From the NCBI GenBank assembly GCA_017618625.1, contig JAFZTV010000103.1, positions 1 to 19,219 on the forward strand: 19,219 nucleotides of DNA, in the 5' to 3' direction. Both the position numbers and the translations under genes were made by a program. Shown here one piece after another: positions 6,220 through 13,916 of this stretch. Below the pieces are notes generated by a model, which saw only the letters and a program-made list of their open reading frames with translations, made no database searches and was not told where the DNA came from. The stretch is from Bacteroidales bacterium. Its GTDB lineage: Bacteria > Bacteroidota > Bacteroidia > Bacteroidales > P3. Every line of letters starts with the position of its first letter. Position 1 is the stretch's first letter.

Positions 6220-6566
6220 CAGTTGTTTTTATCGTTTAATAGAGTAAAAACGGCGGAACGGGTGATTTATTGTTGATTAGTGTATGGCGTCTGGATGACA
6301 GAGGTTCGAAAAAAAAAGTTTTCAACACAGGCATATCGGGTTGGTAGAGCGGAAATTGTGGTGGTAATGAAAACTGTGACGGCGTGGAAAGTATGAACTG
6401 ATTGGCGATTGGGAAGAAAGGAGAAGAAAATGAAACATTATTTTTCAGGTCACGTAAAATGTTGATAAATGGAATGAAAAAGTAATAAAAAAACTTTTTT
6501 TGGCATTTTGCAACATTTAATGGAAAATTATTTTTACTTTAGCAGTCTGAAAAAAATAGAGTCGTA
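6220..6566. other. Divergent intergenic region thiL / mraZ
   Basis: This 347-bp region contains no credible gene. It separates the minus-strand thiL set from the plus-strand division and cell wall cluster, so it must carry promoters for both. It becomes very A/T-rich toward mraZ (6415-6566, with A6-7 and T7 runs). Two loosely similar elements, GAAATTGTGGTGG at 6352 and GAAAACTGTGACGG at about 6369, could be half-sites for a regulator such as MraZ, which binds short repeats upstream of its own gene in other bacteria. The similarity is weak and I would not assert it. I see no terminator, riboswitch or RNA gene. Confidence 0.6.
6507..6536 (+). promoter_or_regulatory. Candidate promoter of the dcw cluster
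   Basis: TTTG at 6507-6510 is followed after 18 nt by TATTTTTA at 6529-6536, which fits TAnnTTTG except for the last base and with slightly short spacing. An overlapping alternative -7 element is TACTTTAG at 6535-6542, spacing 24 nt. Either would put the start site about 20-30 nt before the mraZ ATG at 6567. The location is right for the main promoter of the cluster, but neither match is as good as the one ahead of iorA. Confidence 0.35.
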
Positions 6567-7046
6567 ATGTTGTTAATCCTTGGTAAAGAGTACTGTAAGA
6601 TTGATTCGAACGGTCGATTCAAGTTCCCAGTTGCATTTAAAAGGCAGCTGGACACTGATGACAGCCGTTTTGTAATCCGTCAGAGTCTCCATGCCGAGTG
6701 TTTAGAGCTGTGGACATACAAGAGTTTCAGTGCTGAAGTGGAAAGGTTGCAAAAAATGTTGAATCCCTACAACAAGGAAGATTACGAGATACTTGGCAAG
6801 ATGACCAAGTGTAACATTGTTGATTTGGATTCGAACGACCGCATGCTGATACCGAACGAGCAGAAGCATGTGGTATCCAAAAGCAAAGAAATTGTGCTGC
6901 AATCGACCGGTCAGTTCATTGAAATTTGGGATTACGACCTGTATCAAGAAATGAACGAACAGACCGCTGACATCTCGAAACGAGTAGATGCCCGTCTTGG
7001 TCAGAAGTTGCCGATTGAAGCGCATGACGGAGAAGGTATATCATAA
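6567..7046 (+). CDS. mraZ: MraZ, transcriptional regulator of the dcw cluster
   Basis: MraZ is a DNA-binding protein with two SpoVT/AbrB-like half-domains; in E. coli it represses its own operon and needs balance with RsmH. The 159-residue sequence shows both signature D-x-x-x-R motifs: DSNGRFKFP near residues 13-21 and DSNDRMLIP near residues 88-96, each opening a half-domain. Its C-terminal ~20 residues continue past the core fold (ARLGQKLP onward). It is the first gene of the cluster, as in nearly all bacteria that have it. Its last 23 bp overlap the start of rsmH. The ATG at 6567 follows an A-rich leader. Confidence 0.93.
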   Translation: MLLILGKEYCKIDSNGRFKFPVAFKRQLDTDDSRFVIRQSLHAECLELWTYKSFSAEVERLQKMLNPYNKEDYEILGKMTKCNIVDLDSNDRMLIPNEQKHVVSKSKEIVLQSTGQFIEIWDYDLYQEMNEQTADISKRVDARLGQKLPIEAHDGEGIS

Positions 7047-7932
7047 ACCAGTACTGCTGGAGGAGAGTATTGCAGGCCTTGATATCAAGGCAGGCGGCGT
7101 GTATGTCGATGCGACATACGGCGGCGGCGGACACTCGCGTGCCATAGCGCAGCGGCTCTCGGCAGAAGGGCGCCTTTTCGCCTTTGACCAGGACGCCGAT
7201 GCGCTGGCCAACGCCCCACAAGATGCGAGGGTGAAGGTGATACACGGTAATTTCAGTCATGTGAAGTCATATCTGCGTCTGGAGGGAGTGAGAGAGGTTG
7301 ACGGCATATTGGCCGACTTGGGTATTTCCAGTCATCAGATAGATGCACCGTGGCGCGGTTTTTCGACAAGGAGCGAAGGACGGCTGGACATGAGGATGGA
7401 TGTGAGACAAGAGACGACGGCGGCGGATATTGTGAACACGTATGAAGAAGAGGAATTGAAGAAGATACTGAGGCTTTATGGCGAGTTGCCGAATGCAGGG
7501 CAGATGGCCCGCAGCATTGTGGAAGCCCGCAAAGGAGGAGAAATAAAGACTACAGGCGAACTGTGCGAAGCGGTGAGACGTCATCTGCCGAAAGGATATG
7601 AGAACAAATATCTGGCGATGCTTTTCCAGGCGATACGCATAGAGGTGAACGGAGAATTGGAAGCGTTGAAAGCACTTCTGACGCAGTCGGCGGAGCTGCT
7701 CAAGGCAGGAGGCAGGTTGGCTGTGATAAGTTACCACTCGCTTGAGGACAGACTTGTGAAGAACTATATCAAGACGGGGAATTTTGAGGGAGAAGTCAAG
7801 AAGGATTTCTACGGCAACCCGATTGCACCGTTCAAGGCGGTGAACCGCAAGGTGATTACGCCGACAGAGGCGGAACTTCAGGAAAACAACCGTTCGAGGA
7901 GTGCGAAAATGAGGGTTGGAGAGAAGGTGTAG
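7024..7932 (+). CDS. rsmH: 16S rRNA (cytosine(1402)-N(4))-methyltransferase
   Basis: RsmH (MraW) uses S-adenosylmethionine to N4-methylate C1402 in the decoding centre of 16S rRNA. The protein has 302 residues from the ATG at 7024 and begins with the family-typical HKPVLLEE. The SAM motif DATYGGGGHS follows near residues 32-41. Next come the conserved FAFDQDADAL, the stretch DGILADLGISSHQID, and GRLDMRMD. The C-terminal half has LFQAIRIEVN and the hallmark ISYHSLEDRLVKN, and the tail ends NNRSRSAKMR. An earlier in-frame start (6988) would add 12 residues deeper inside mraZ and is not conserved-looking. Length matches the family norm of about 300-310. The 23-bp overlap with mraZ suggests translational coupling. 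Confidence 0.96.
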   Translation: MTEKVYHKPVLLEESIAGLDIKAGGVYVDATYGGGGHSRAIAQRLSAEGRLFAFDQDADALANAPQDARVKVIHGNFSHVKSYLRLEGVREVDGILADLGISSHQIDAPWRGFSTRSEGRLDMRMDVRQETTAADIVNTYEEEELKKILRLYGELPNAGQMARSIVEARKGGEIKTTGELCEAVRRHLPKGYENKYLAMLFQAIRIEVNGELEALKALLTQSAELLKAGGRLAVISYHSLEDRLVKNYIKTGNFEGEVKKDFYGNPIAPFKAVNRKVITPTEAELQENNRSRSAKMRVGEKV

Positions 7933-7966
7933 GATTGGCAAATATTATATAGAATAATAAGTATAT

Positions 7967-8467
7967 ATGGACGACACGATGAACATAAACAACCAGCAGG
8001 AAGGCGGCGAGGCTAAGCGCTGGCATTTCGACGTGTCGAATATCGGCGGTAAGCAGGGAACTGTGGAGCCGGAAAAAAAAGAAGAGAAGGCAGAAGAACC
8101 GAAAAAGGAGGAGATAAGAGCGGAAAGGACAGAGGATAAAAAAGAGCAGCAGGAGGAGTCGGCGACTAAAGGGAAACGTACGGTGAGAGGGTTGTTGAAG
8201 AACATCACGAGCAAGGGATTGAGAAGGTATGTGCCATGGATATTCATGGTGGTGATGTGTTTCGTGGTGCTAATATTCAACCGCTACCGATTGGAGGACC
8301 TGGTGAAAGAGAAGAACGATACGGAAGAGCGCATAAAATATTTACGCGAACACCGGATACAGATGCAGAAAATATATCAAGAATCGACAAAAATATCGAA
8401 GATAGCCGAAGAATTGGACACATTGGGTATAGGACTCCTTTCGGGCCCACCGTATGAGATGAAATAA
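7967..8467 (+). CDS. ftsL: FtsL-like cell division protein
   Basis: This is a small bitopic divisome protein in the ftsL position between rsmH and ftsI. The 166 residues comprise a long, highly charged cytoplasmic N-terminus (about 1-87, with Lys/Glu runs at 36-65), one transmembrane helix at about 89-106 (WIFMVVMCFVVLIF), and a periplasmic coiled-coil-like segment (about 107-150) with YLREHRIQMQKIYQ. It ends in GLLSGPPYEMK. In other bacteria FtsL works with FtsB and FtsQ to activate FtsW-FtsI. Assignment rests on position and topology, since FtsL sequences diverge strongly; the Bacteroidota form is typically of this length. It lies 6 bp before ftsI. Confidence 0.85.
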   Translation: MDDTMNINNQQEGGEAKRWHFDVSNIGGKQGTVEPEKKEEKAEEPKKEEIRAERTEDKKEQQEESATKGKRTVRGLLKNITSKGLRRYVPWIFMVVMCFVVLIFNRYRLEDLVKEKNDTEERIKYLREHRIQMQKIYQESTKISKIAEELDTLGIGLLSGPPYEMK

Positions 8468-8473
8468 AAAGAT

Positions 8474-10633
8474 ATGCCACACAACGACGGAGATAAGAAA
8501 CAGCTGCAGCGCATGACCATGGTATATATACTGCTCATGGTGGCGGGCTTGTTTGTCATTGGTGGGTTTATAAGAATACAGCTGGTGGAGCGGAAGATGT
8601 GGCTGGACATAGCGGAAAAACATGAGGCCGAAGAGATAAAGGACGAAGCAAGAAGAGGCAATATCTACTCGTCGGACGGAAAGATAATGGCGACGACGAT
8701 ACCTATTTGCAACCTGTATGTGGATATGGGCAGTCGCACGGTGTATGACAAGAAAGGACGTGTGGTTATGGATTCGAGCGGACATCCGATGAAAGAGAAG
8801 ATACTGCCAGATTCGCTTTATCTGCCTGTGATAGACTCGGTTTGCGCATTGCTTGGAGAGTTGGAGCGGCCTGGGCGCAACGCTCAATATTACAGGAACC
8901 GTTTCGACAATGAGAGAGCGAAGGAGAGACCGTCACGTTGCTTGCTGATAGAACGCAATATACCATATACCACATGGAACAAGATAGTGCATTTTGACGG
9001 TTGGGGACATTTTGTGGTGAAGTTGATGGGAGACGGGACCAGTGTTATAAGGCAGAGCCGCGAACACATATACGGTAATTTGGCGGAAAACTGCATAGGG
9101 TTCGGATATAACGACCATCGCCTTTCGACAGGATTGGAGGGATACTATAATAGCGTTTTGGCAGGTCAGGATGGGCTGTATGAATGCCGTCGTCTGACGC
9201 GAGGAGTATGGATTCCGGTAACCGCGGTGGACGACGAGGGACAGTCGGCTTCGGACACGCTGGCACGGGACAAACAGAAGAGGGAACGCATAGACGGTTC
9301 CGATATAGTGGCGACGATAGATACAAGATACCAGGACATAGCGGAGACCGCACTGCGTCAGGCATTGCACAGAAGCGGCGGCACATCGCGCAGTAGTGGT
9401 TGCGCCATTTTGATGGAGGCTTCGACGGGATATGTTTTGGCATGCAGCAATCTTGCGTGGGACAGCGTTTATTGTGAGTACCGCGAATTGCCAGACAAAA
9501 ACATAGCTTGCTCGGACCTTTACAACCCCGGTTCTACGATAAAGACAGTATTGTTGACAGCAATGCTGAATGACTCGTCAATAACAATAGACACGTCGAT
9601 GAGGATTCGTGCGTGTGTGAAGAACTTCACGGGCAGACAGGACGGAGAAATAAAGGACGACCACTTCCTGTATAAAGACCCGGAGACGAGAAGGATACGC
9701 AAGGACACCATATCGCTGAAAGAGGCCATTACCATATCGAGCAATGTGGCGATGTGTGAGTTGGGGTGGCAGAATTATAACAATAGGAGAAGCGATTTGA
9801 AGAGGCTGATGGACAAGGTGTTCCCGTACGATGTGCTGCATTTGGACCTGAAAACAGGAGAGTACAAGCCGATAGTAAACGATATCACTTTGTCACAGCG
9901 AGATTTTCTGGGCTTGTGTTTCGGCTATGCACAGTCGATTTCGGCCATGCAGTTGATAACGTTCTACAATGCGCTCGCCAATGGAGGAAAAATGATGAAA
10001 CCGCTTTTCTGCAGAGCTATAATAAAAGACGGCGAGAGGCAGGAGATAAAGCCAGTGGTGATGCGGGAGTCCATATGCGATAAAAGGTCGCTGAAGCTCC
10101 TGAATGATTTGCTTGTGAATGTGGTTGAACACGGAACGGGTGACAATATAAAAGACAACAGCTACGGAATAGCCGGCAAGACCGGTACGTCGGTGAACCT
10201 CAACTCGCCCGGGGTGTTCAATGCTTCGTTTGCGGGTTATTTCCCTGCGGAGAACCCGCGTTACACCTGTTTGGTGGTGGTCAAGAATGTGCCCGCCTAT
10301 GGCCGTTCGGCAGCGGCTCCCGTGTTCAAGAAGATTTCAGATTGTGTGGTGGCGCTTGACAACCGTCTAGAGAATGGAAAGATAGAGGTCGGCAGCAGTG
10401 CTGGAATAAAACAGTTGCGCACAAATAGGGTGAAAGCGGTTGGCGAAGGAGAAGAGGGTGTTGTGCCCGACTGCCGTAATATGACGGTGCGCGAAGCCAT
10501 AGCGGCATTAGAGAGTAGAGGTCTCAGGGCAAAATTCGAGGGACATGGGCGTGTGGTGAGACAAGACATCGCGCATGGAACGAAGGTGAAATCAGGAAGC
10601 AGAGTGCAACTTACGCTTAGAAATATATATTGA
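8474..10633 (+). CDS. ftsI: Septal peptidoglycan transpeptidase (PBP, FtsI/SpoVD type) with C-terminal PASTA domain
   Basis: This class B penicillin-binding protein crosslinks peptidoglycan at the division septum. The 719 residues comprise a short cytoplasmic tail, one membrane anchor (about 14-34), a PBP dimerisation/pedestal region beginning RRGNIYSSDGKIMA, and the transpeptidase domain. Catalytic motifs are complete: S354-T-I-K357 (nucleophile Ser354), S422-S-N424 and K569-T-G571. After the domain, about 660-719 forms a single PASTA domain (VPDCRNMTVREAIAALESRG), as in SpoVD-like PBPs and as commonly found in Bacteroidota FtsI. It precedes murE with 2 bp between the stop and the chosen murE ATG. 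FtsL, encoded just upstream, and FtsW, encoded downstream, are its expected partners. Confidence 0.96.
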   Translation: MPHNDGDKKQLQRMTMVYILLMVAGLFVIGGFIRIQLVERKMWLDIAEKHEAEEIKDEARRGNIYSSDGKIMATTIPICNLYVDMGSRTVYDKKGRVVMDSSGHPMKEKILPDSLYLPVIDSVCALLGELERPGRNAQYYRNRFDNERAKERPSRCLLIERNIPYTTWNKIVHFDGWGHFVVKLMGDGTSVIRQSREHIYGNLAENCIGFGYNDHRLSTGLEGYYNSVLAGQDGLYECRRLTRGVWIPVTAVDDEGQSASDTLARDKQKRERIDGSDIVATIDTRYQDIAETALRQALHRSGGTSRSSGCAILMEASTGYVLACSNLAWDSVYCEYRELPDKNIACSDLYNPGSTIKTVLLTAMLNDSSITIDTSMRIRACVKNFTGRQDGEIKDDHFLYKDPETRRIRKDTISLKEAITISSNVAMCELGWQNYNNRRSDLKRLMDKVFPYDVLHLDLKTGEYKPIVNDITLSQRDFLGLCFGYAQSISAMQLITFYNALANGGKMMKPLFCRAIIKDGERQEIKPVVMRESICDKRSLKLLNDLLVNVVEHGTGDNIKDNSYGIAGKTGTSVNLNSPGVFNASFAGYFPAENPRYTCLVVVKNVPAYGRSAAAPVFKKISDCVVALDNRLENGKIEVGSSAGIKQLRTNRVKAVGEGEEGVVPDCRNMTVREAIAALESRGLRAKFEGHGRVVRQDIAHGTKVKSGSRVQLTLRNIY

Positions 10634-10635
10634 AT

Positions 10636-12081
10636 ATGCAGTTAAGCAAGATAATAGCAGGACTTGATTGTGAGCGTTGCAATTTCTCTGAGAAAGAGAT
10701 AACACGTGTCACATTTGATTCGCGCAGTGTTGACAGCGGATCGCTTTTTGTGGCGCAGAGAGGAGTTCACGTAGATGGGCATAAATATATAGAACAGGCT
10801 GTTGAGCATGGAGCAGTGGCGGTTGTTTGCGAAGAAATGCCCAGCAAAGTGAGCCCAGAGGTGACTTATGTCGTAGTGTCGGACAGCAGTGCGTCGTTAG
10901 GAACCATAGCCTCGAACTACTACGGAGACCCCACTAAGAAAATCAAGTTGATAGGGGTGACAGGAACCAATGGGAAGACGACGACGGTTACGCTTCTGCA
11001 CCGTATGTTTCGTTTGGCGGGACATCATGTCGGTTTGATATCGACCATAGTGAACAAAATAGACGAGCAGGAGATAGCAACGACACATACAACCCCCGAC
11101 TCGCTTGAATTGAATCGGCTCCTTTCAGAGATGGTCAAGCAGGGTTGTGACTATTGTTTTATGGAAGTGAGTTCACATGCAGTTGTGCAGCAAAGGATAG
11201 GTGGCCTCACGTTTTATGGCGGAGTTTTCAGCAATATAACCCATGACCATTTAGACTTTCACAAAACCATGAAGGCCTACATCGAGGCAAAGAAGGGCTT
11301 TTTCGACATGTTGCCATCCGATGCGTTTGCCTTGGTTAACAAGGATGACCGCAACGGCATGGTTATGGTGCAGAACACGAAAGCGGCGGTTTCGACCTAT
11401 TCGGTCAGAGGTAATGCTGATTTTAGCTGCAAGATTATCGAAAACACCTTTCAGGGATTGCATCTGGAAATAAACGGTCAGGAGGTGTGGGTGCGTCTTG
11501 TGGGGCGTTTTAACGCATATAACTTGACTGCTATTTATGGGGTGGCGGTGCTTTGTGGAATGGATAAGCATGATGCACTGCGTTTGTTGAGCACGCTGTC
11601 AGCGGCCGAGGGACGTTTTGAATATATCAATGGAAAGGGGATTACTGCAATAGTGGATTATGCGCACACCCCGGATGCACTTGAAAATGTGATTGACACC
11701 ATCAACGCCATACGAAATCGGCAACAGCGTCTTATAACTGTGGTAGGCTGCGGTGGAGACAGAGACAAGACCAAGCGTCCGGAGATGGCTCAGATAGCTG
11801 TGAGAAAAAGCGATATTGTGATTCTGACATCGGATAACCCACGCACAGAGAATCCAGAGGATATTCTTGACGATATGTTTGCAGGACTATCGGCAGACGA
11901 GCAACGTTTGGCCCTGCGAATCAGCGACAGGAGACAGGCAATAAAGACAGCTTGTATGACTGCCCAAAAGGGAGACATAATACTTGTGGCCGGCAAGGGT
12001 CATGAGAAATATCAGGAAATTAACGGCGTACGCAGCCACTTTGACGATAAGGAAGAGGTAGGGAATTTCTTGAAGGATTGA
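10636..12081 (+). CDS. murE: UDP-MurNAc-L-Ala-D-Glu:meso-diaminopimelate ligase
   Basis: MurE adds the third stem-peptide residue to UDP-MurNAc-L-Ala-D-Glu using ATP. The 481-residue protein has the three Mur ligase domains: an N-terminal UDP-binding domain, a central ATPase with P-loop TGTNGKTT at 109-116, and a C-terminal domain carrying DNPR at 400-403. That motif marks specificity for meso-diaminopimelate rather than lysine, so the wall is DAP-type. The presumed carbamylated-lysine segment follows DHLDFHKTMKAYIEAKKGFF. I use the ATG at 10636; a TTG two codons earlier (10630) overlaps the ftsI stop and is possible. Its substrate requires prior D-Glu addition, the MurD step, whose gene in this cluster is degenerate. 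Confidence 0.96.
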   Translation: MQLSKIIAGLDCERCNFSEKEITRVTFDSRSVDSGSLFVAQRGVHVDGHKYIEQAVEHGAVAVVCEEMPSKVSPEVTYVVVSDSSASLGTIASNYYGDPTKKIKLIGVTGTNGKTTTVTLLHRMFRLAGHHVGLISTIVNKIDEQEIATTHTTPDSLELNRLLSEMVKQGCDYCFMEVSSHAVVQQRIGGLTFYGGVFSNITHDHLDFHKTMKAYIEAKKGFFDMLPSDAFALVNKDDRNGMVMVQNTKAAVSTYSVRGNADFSCKIIENTFQGLHLEINGQEVWVRLVGRFNAYNLTAIYGVAVLCGMDKHDALRLLSTLSAAEGRFEYINGKGITAIVDYAHTPDALENVIDTINAIRNRQQRLITVVGCGGDRDKTKRPEMAQIAVRKSDIVILTSDNPRTENPEDILDDMFAGLSADEQRLALRISDRRQAIKTACMTAQKGDIILVAGKGHEKYQEINGVRSHFDDKEEVGNFLKD

Positions 12082-12127
12082 GTATGCTGAAAAAATGAAT
12101 AATGAATGAATAAATAAAACAAACACG

Positions 12128-13303
12128 ATGTTATACTACCTATTTGACTGGTTGGACCGCGCATATAACTTTCCCGGAGCAGGAGTGTTCCAGTATATCT
12201 CATTCCGAGCGGCATGCTGTTTCATTTCGTCTTTGCTGATTATGCTGTTGTGTGGCAAGCCGTTCATACGTTGGATTGGCAATAAGCTACATATGAATGA
12301 TGTGGTGCGTACGGAATTAGGACTTGAAGGAGCAAACCAAAAATCGAAAACACCGACGATGGGAGGCTTGCTGATTATTGCGGCAATCGTGATTCCGACG
12401 CTTCTGTTCACCAAGCTAGACAACATATATATTCTTATCATGCTTGGTACGACATTGTGGCTGGGCTTTATCGGTTTTCTGGACGACTATATGAAAAAGA
12501 AGGTGAGCAAGAAGGGGCTCTCGGGACGCTACAAGGTTATTGGCCAGGTGGCCTTGGGGTTGGTCGTTGGGCTATTGATAGTGTTTCATCCAGAGATTTC
12601 GACCACTAAAACCACTATACCTTTTGTGAAGAACAACGAGTTCGACTATGTGTGGTTGGTCAGTTGGCTGGGCTCGTGGGCTGAGGGCTGGGTGTGGCTG
12701 GTATATGTGTTGGTGGCAATATTCGTTGTGACGGCGGTGTCGAACGCTGCAAATCTTACCGACGGTATAGACGGCTTGGCCAGCGGTGTGGGTGCTACGG
12801 TTGGCGGCGCTCTTGCTATCCTTGCATGGCTTTCGGGCAATGTGGTAATGGCCAACTACTTGAATATAGCGTATCTGCCGCATATCGGTGAATTGACCAT
12901 GTTTATTGCATCGTTTGTTGGCGCACTGCTGGGCTTCCTGTGGTTTAACAGCCATCCAGCTCAAATATTCATGGGCGACACAGGTTCACTCACAATCGGA
13001 GGTATCATTGCGGTCTTTGCGTTGCTTATACACAAAGAGTTGCTGCTCCCGCTTTTGTGTGGAATATATTTGTTCGAAGACCTTTCGGTCATACACCAAA
13101 CCACGTTCTGCAAGATATACCGTAAACGTCATCATCTGAAACCAAACGAGGTGGTGCCGGTGGAAAAGAGACCGTATAGAATGACTCCGCTGCATCACCA
13201 CTTTCAAAAGACCGGGCAGGCAGAGGAGAAGGTTGTACAGAGATTCATCATTATTGCGGTTCTCCTTGCGATAGTAAGTATTGTGACACTGAAACTTAGA
13301 TAA
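12128..13303 (+). CDS. mraY: Phospho-N-acetylmuramoyl-pentapeptide transferase
   Basis: MraY moves phospho-MurNAc-pentapeptide from UDP onto undecaprenyl phosphate, making lipid I at the inner membrane. The 391-residue polytopic protein has about ten hydrophobic segments. It carries the conserved KTPTMGGLL near 75-83, GFLDDYMKKK near 117-126 (the Asp-Asp pair), NLTDGIDGLASG with Asp212 and Asp215, FMGDTGSL with Asp284, and a C-terminal TPLHHHFQ, the His cluster of the active site. Length is normal for Bacteroidota. It begins 46 bp after murE behind an A-rich leader and ends 33 bp before the murD-derived gene. Confidence 0.96.
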   Translation: MLYYLFDWLDRAYNFPGAGVFQYISFRAACCFISSLLIMLLCGKPFIRWIGNKLHMNDVVRTELGLEGANQKSKTPTMGGLLIIAAIVIPTLLFTKLDNIYILIMLGTTLWLGFIGFLDDYMKKKVSKKGLSGRYKVIGQVALGLVVGLLIVFHPEISTTKTTIPFVKNNEFDYVWLVSWLGSWAEGWVWLVYVLVAIFVVTAVSNAANLTDGIDGLASGVGATVGGALAILAWLSGNVVMANYLNIAYLPHIGELTMFIASFVGALLGFLWFNSHPAQIFMGDTGSLTIGGIIAVFALLIHKELLLPLLCGIYLFEDLSVIHQTTFCKIYRKRHHLKPNEVVPVEKRPYRMTPLHHHFQKTGQAEEKVVQRFIIIAVLLAIVSIVTLKLR

Positions 13304-13336
13304 TAAAACGTTAATCAAAAATAAACAAACATAACA

Positions 13337-13876
13337 ATGGGAATAGAAACCATAACTCGACAGATTTCAAGTCAAAGCCACACCAGTTTGGCATCAGTAG
13401 ACCGTGCTCAACTTATTAAGATTCGTAACCAGGGATTACGCGACTGTTTCAAGCATTTGGACGATATCCCACATAAGATGCAGTTTGTGGCGCGAATTCA
13501 GGACAAATGTTTTGTGGACGATGCTGCATCATGCAACGTCAACGCTACCTGGTATGCGCTGGAATCAACGGAAGGGCCGATAATCTGGATTGCAAACGGC
13601 TCGGACAACCATGTTGACTATAAAAAACTTAAGACCTGTGTGTCCCAGAAAGTAAAGATGATATTGTGTGCCGGCGGTAATGCTGCATCGTTGCATGAGG
13701 CCTTCGACGGTGTGGTTCCTCAGGTTGTTGACTGCCCATCGATGGAGTATGCGGTAAACCGCGCTTTGTATGGGGAGGTGGAGACCGCCACGGTTATCTA
13801 TTCACCATCGACTCAACACGGGACATCAGTGAAAGACTCGGGTTCCGAATTCCGTAGAGAGGTGTGTGAATTGTGA
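13337..13876 (+). CDS. Degenerate MurD remnant: stand-alone C-terminal Mur ligase domain, probably non-catalytic
   Basis: This 179-residue protein sits exactly in the murD slot between mraY and ftsW but matches only the last third of MurD (normally about 440 residues). Residues 30-179 follow the C-terminal domain: IRNQGLRDCF, the HKMQ position (MurD HRLE), FVDDAASCNVNATWYAL (MurD INDSKATN then WYAL), an ANGSDNHVDY strand end (MurD GGKDKGNDY), and SPSTQH (MurD SPxCAS). The UDP-binding and P-loop ATPase domains are absent, and only 33 bp separate it from mraY. By E. coli numbering the ligand residues read R302 to Lys47, K319 to Ala64, T321 to Cys66 and K348 to Asn91. The S415-L416-F422 segment is replaced and about 3 residues shorter. 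Only the second Asp of the NDSK position remains. The ORF is intact, with an A-rich leader and neighbour-like codon use. Residues 1-29 match nothing I know. It could be a pseudoenzyme or a slowly decaying gene. Confidence 0.85.
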   Translation: MGIETITRQISSQSHTSLASVDRAQLIKIRNQGLRDCFKHLDDIPHKMQFVARIQDKCFVDDAASCNVNATWYALESTEGPIIWIANGSDNHVDYKKLKTCVSQKVKMILCAGGNAASLHEAFDGVVPQVVDCPSMEYAVNRALYGEVETATVIYSPSTQHGTSVKDSGSEFRREVCEL

Positions 13877-13916
13877 TAAAGCGTAAGTAAAAGTATAAAA
13901 CTAATAATTAACAGTG

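Noticed and set aside
13304..13336. Frameshifted or split remainder of murD upstream of the short MurD-like gene
   Set aside because: Only 33 bp lie between the mraY stop and this ORF, and mraY is full length, so the missing ~270 residues are not hidden there; nor do they appear in another frame of the 37-40 bp before ftsW.
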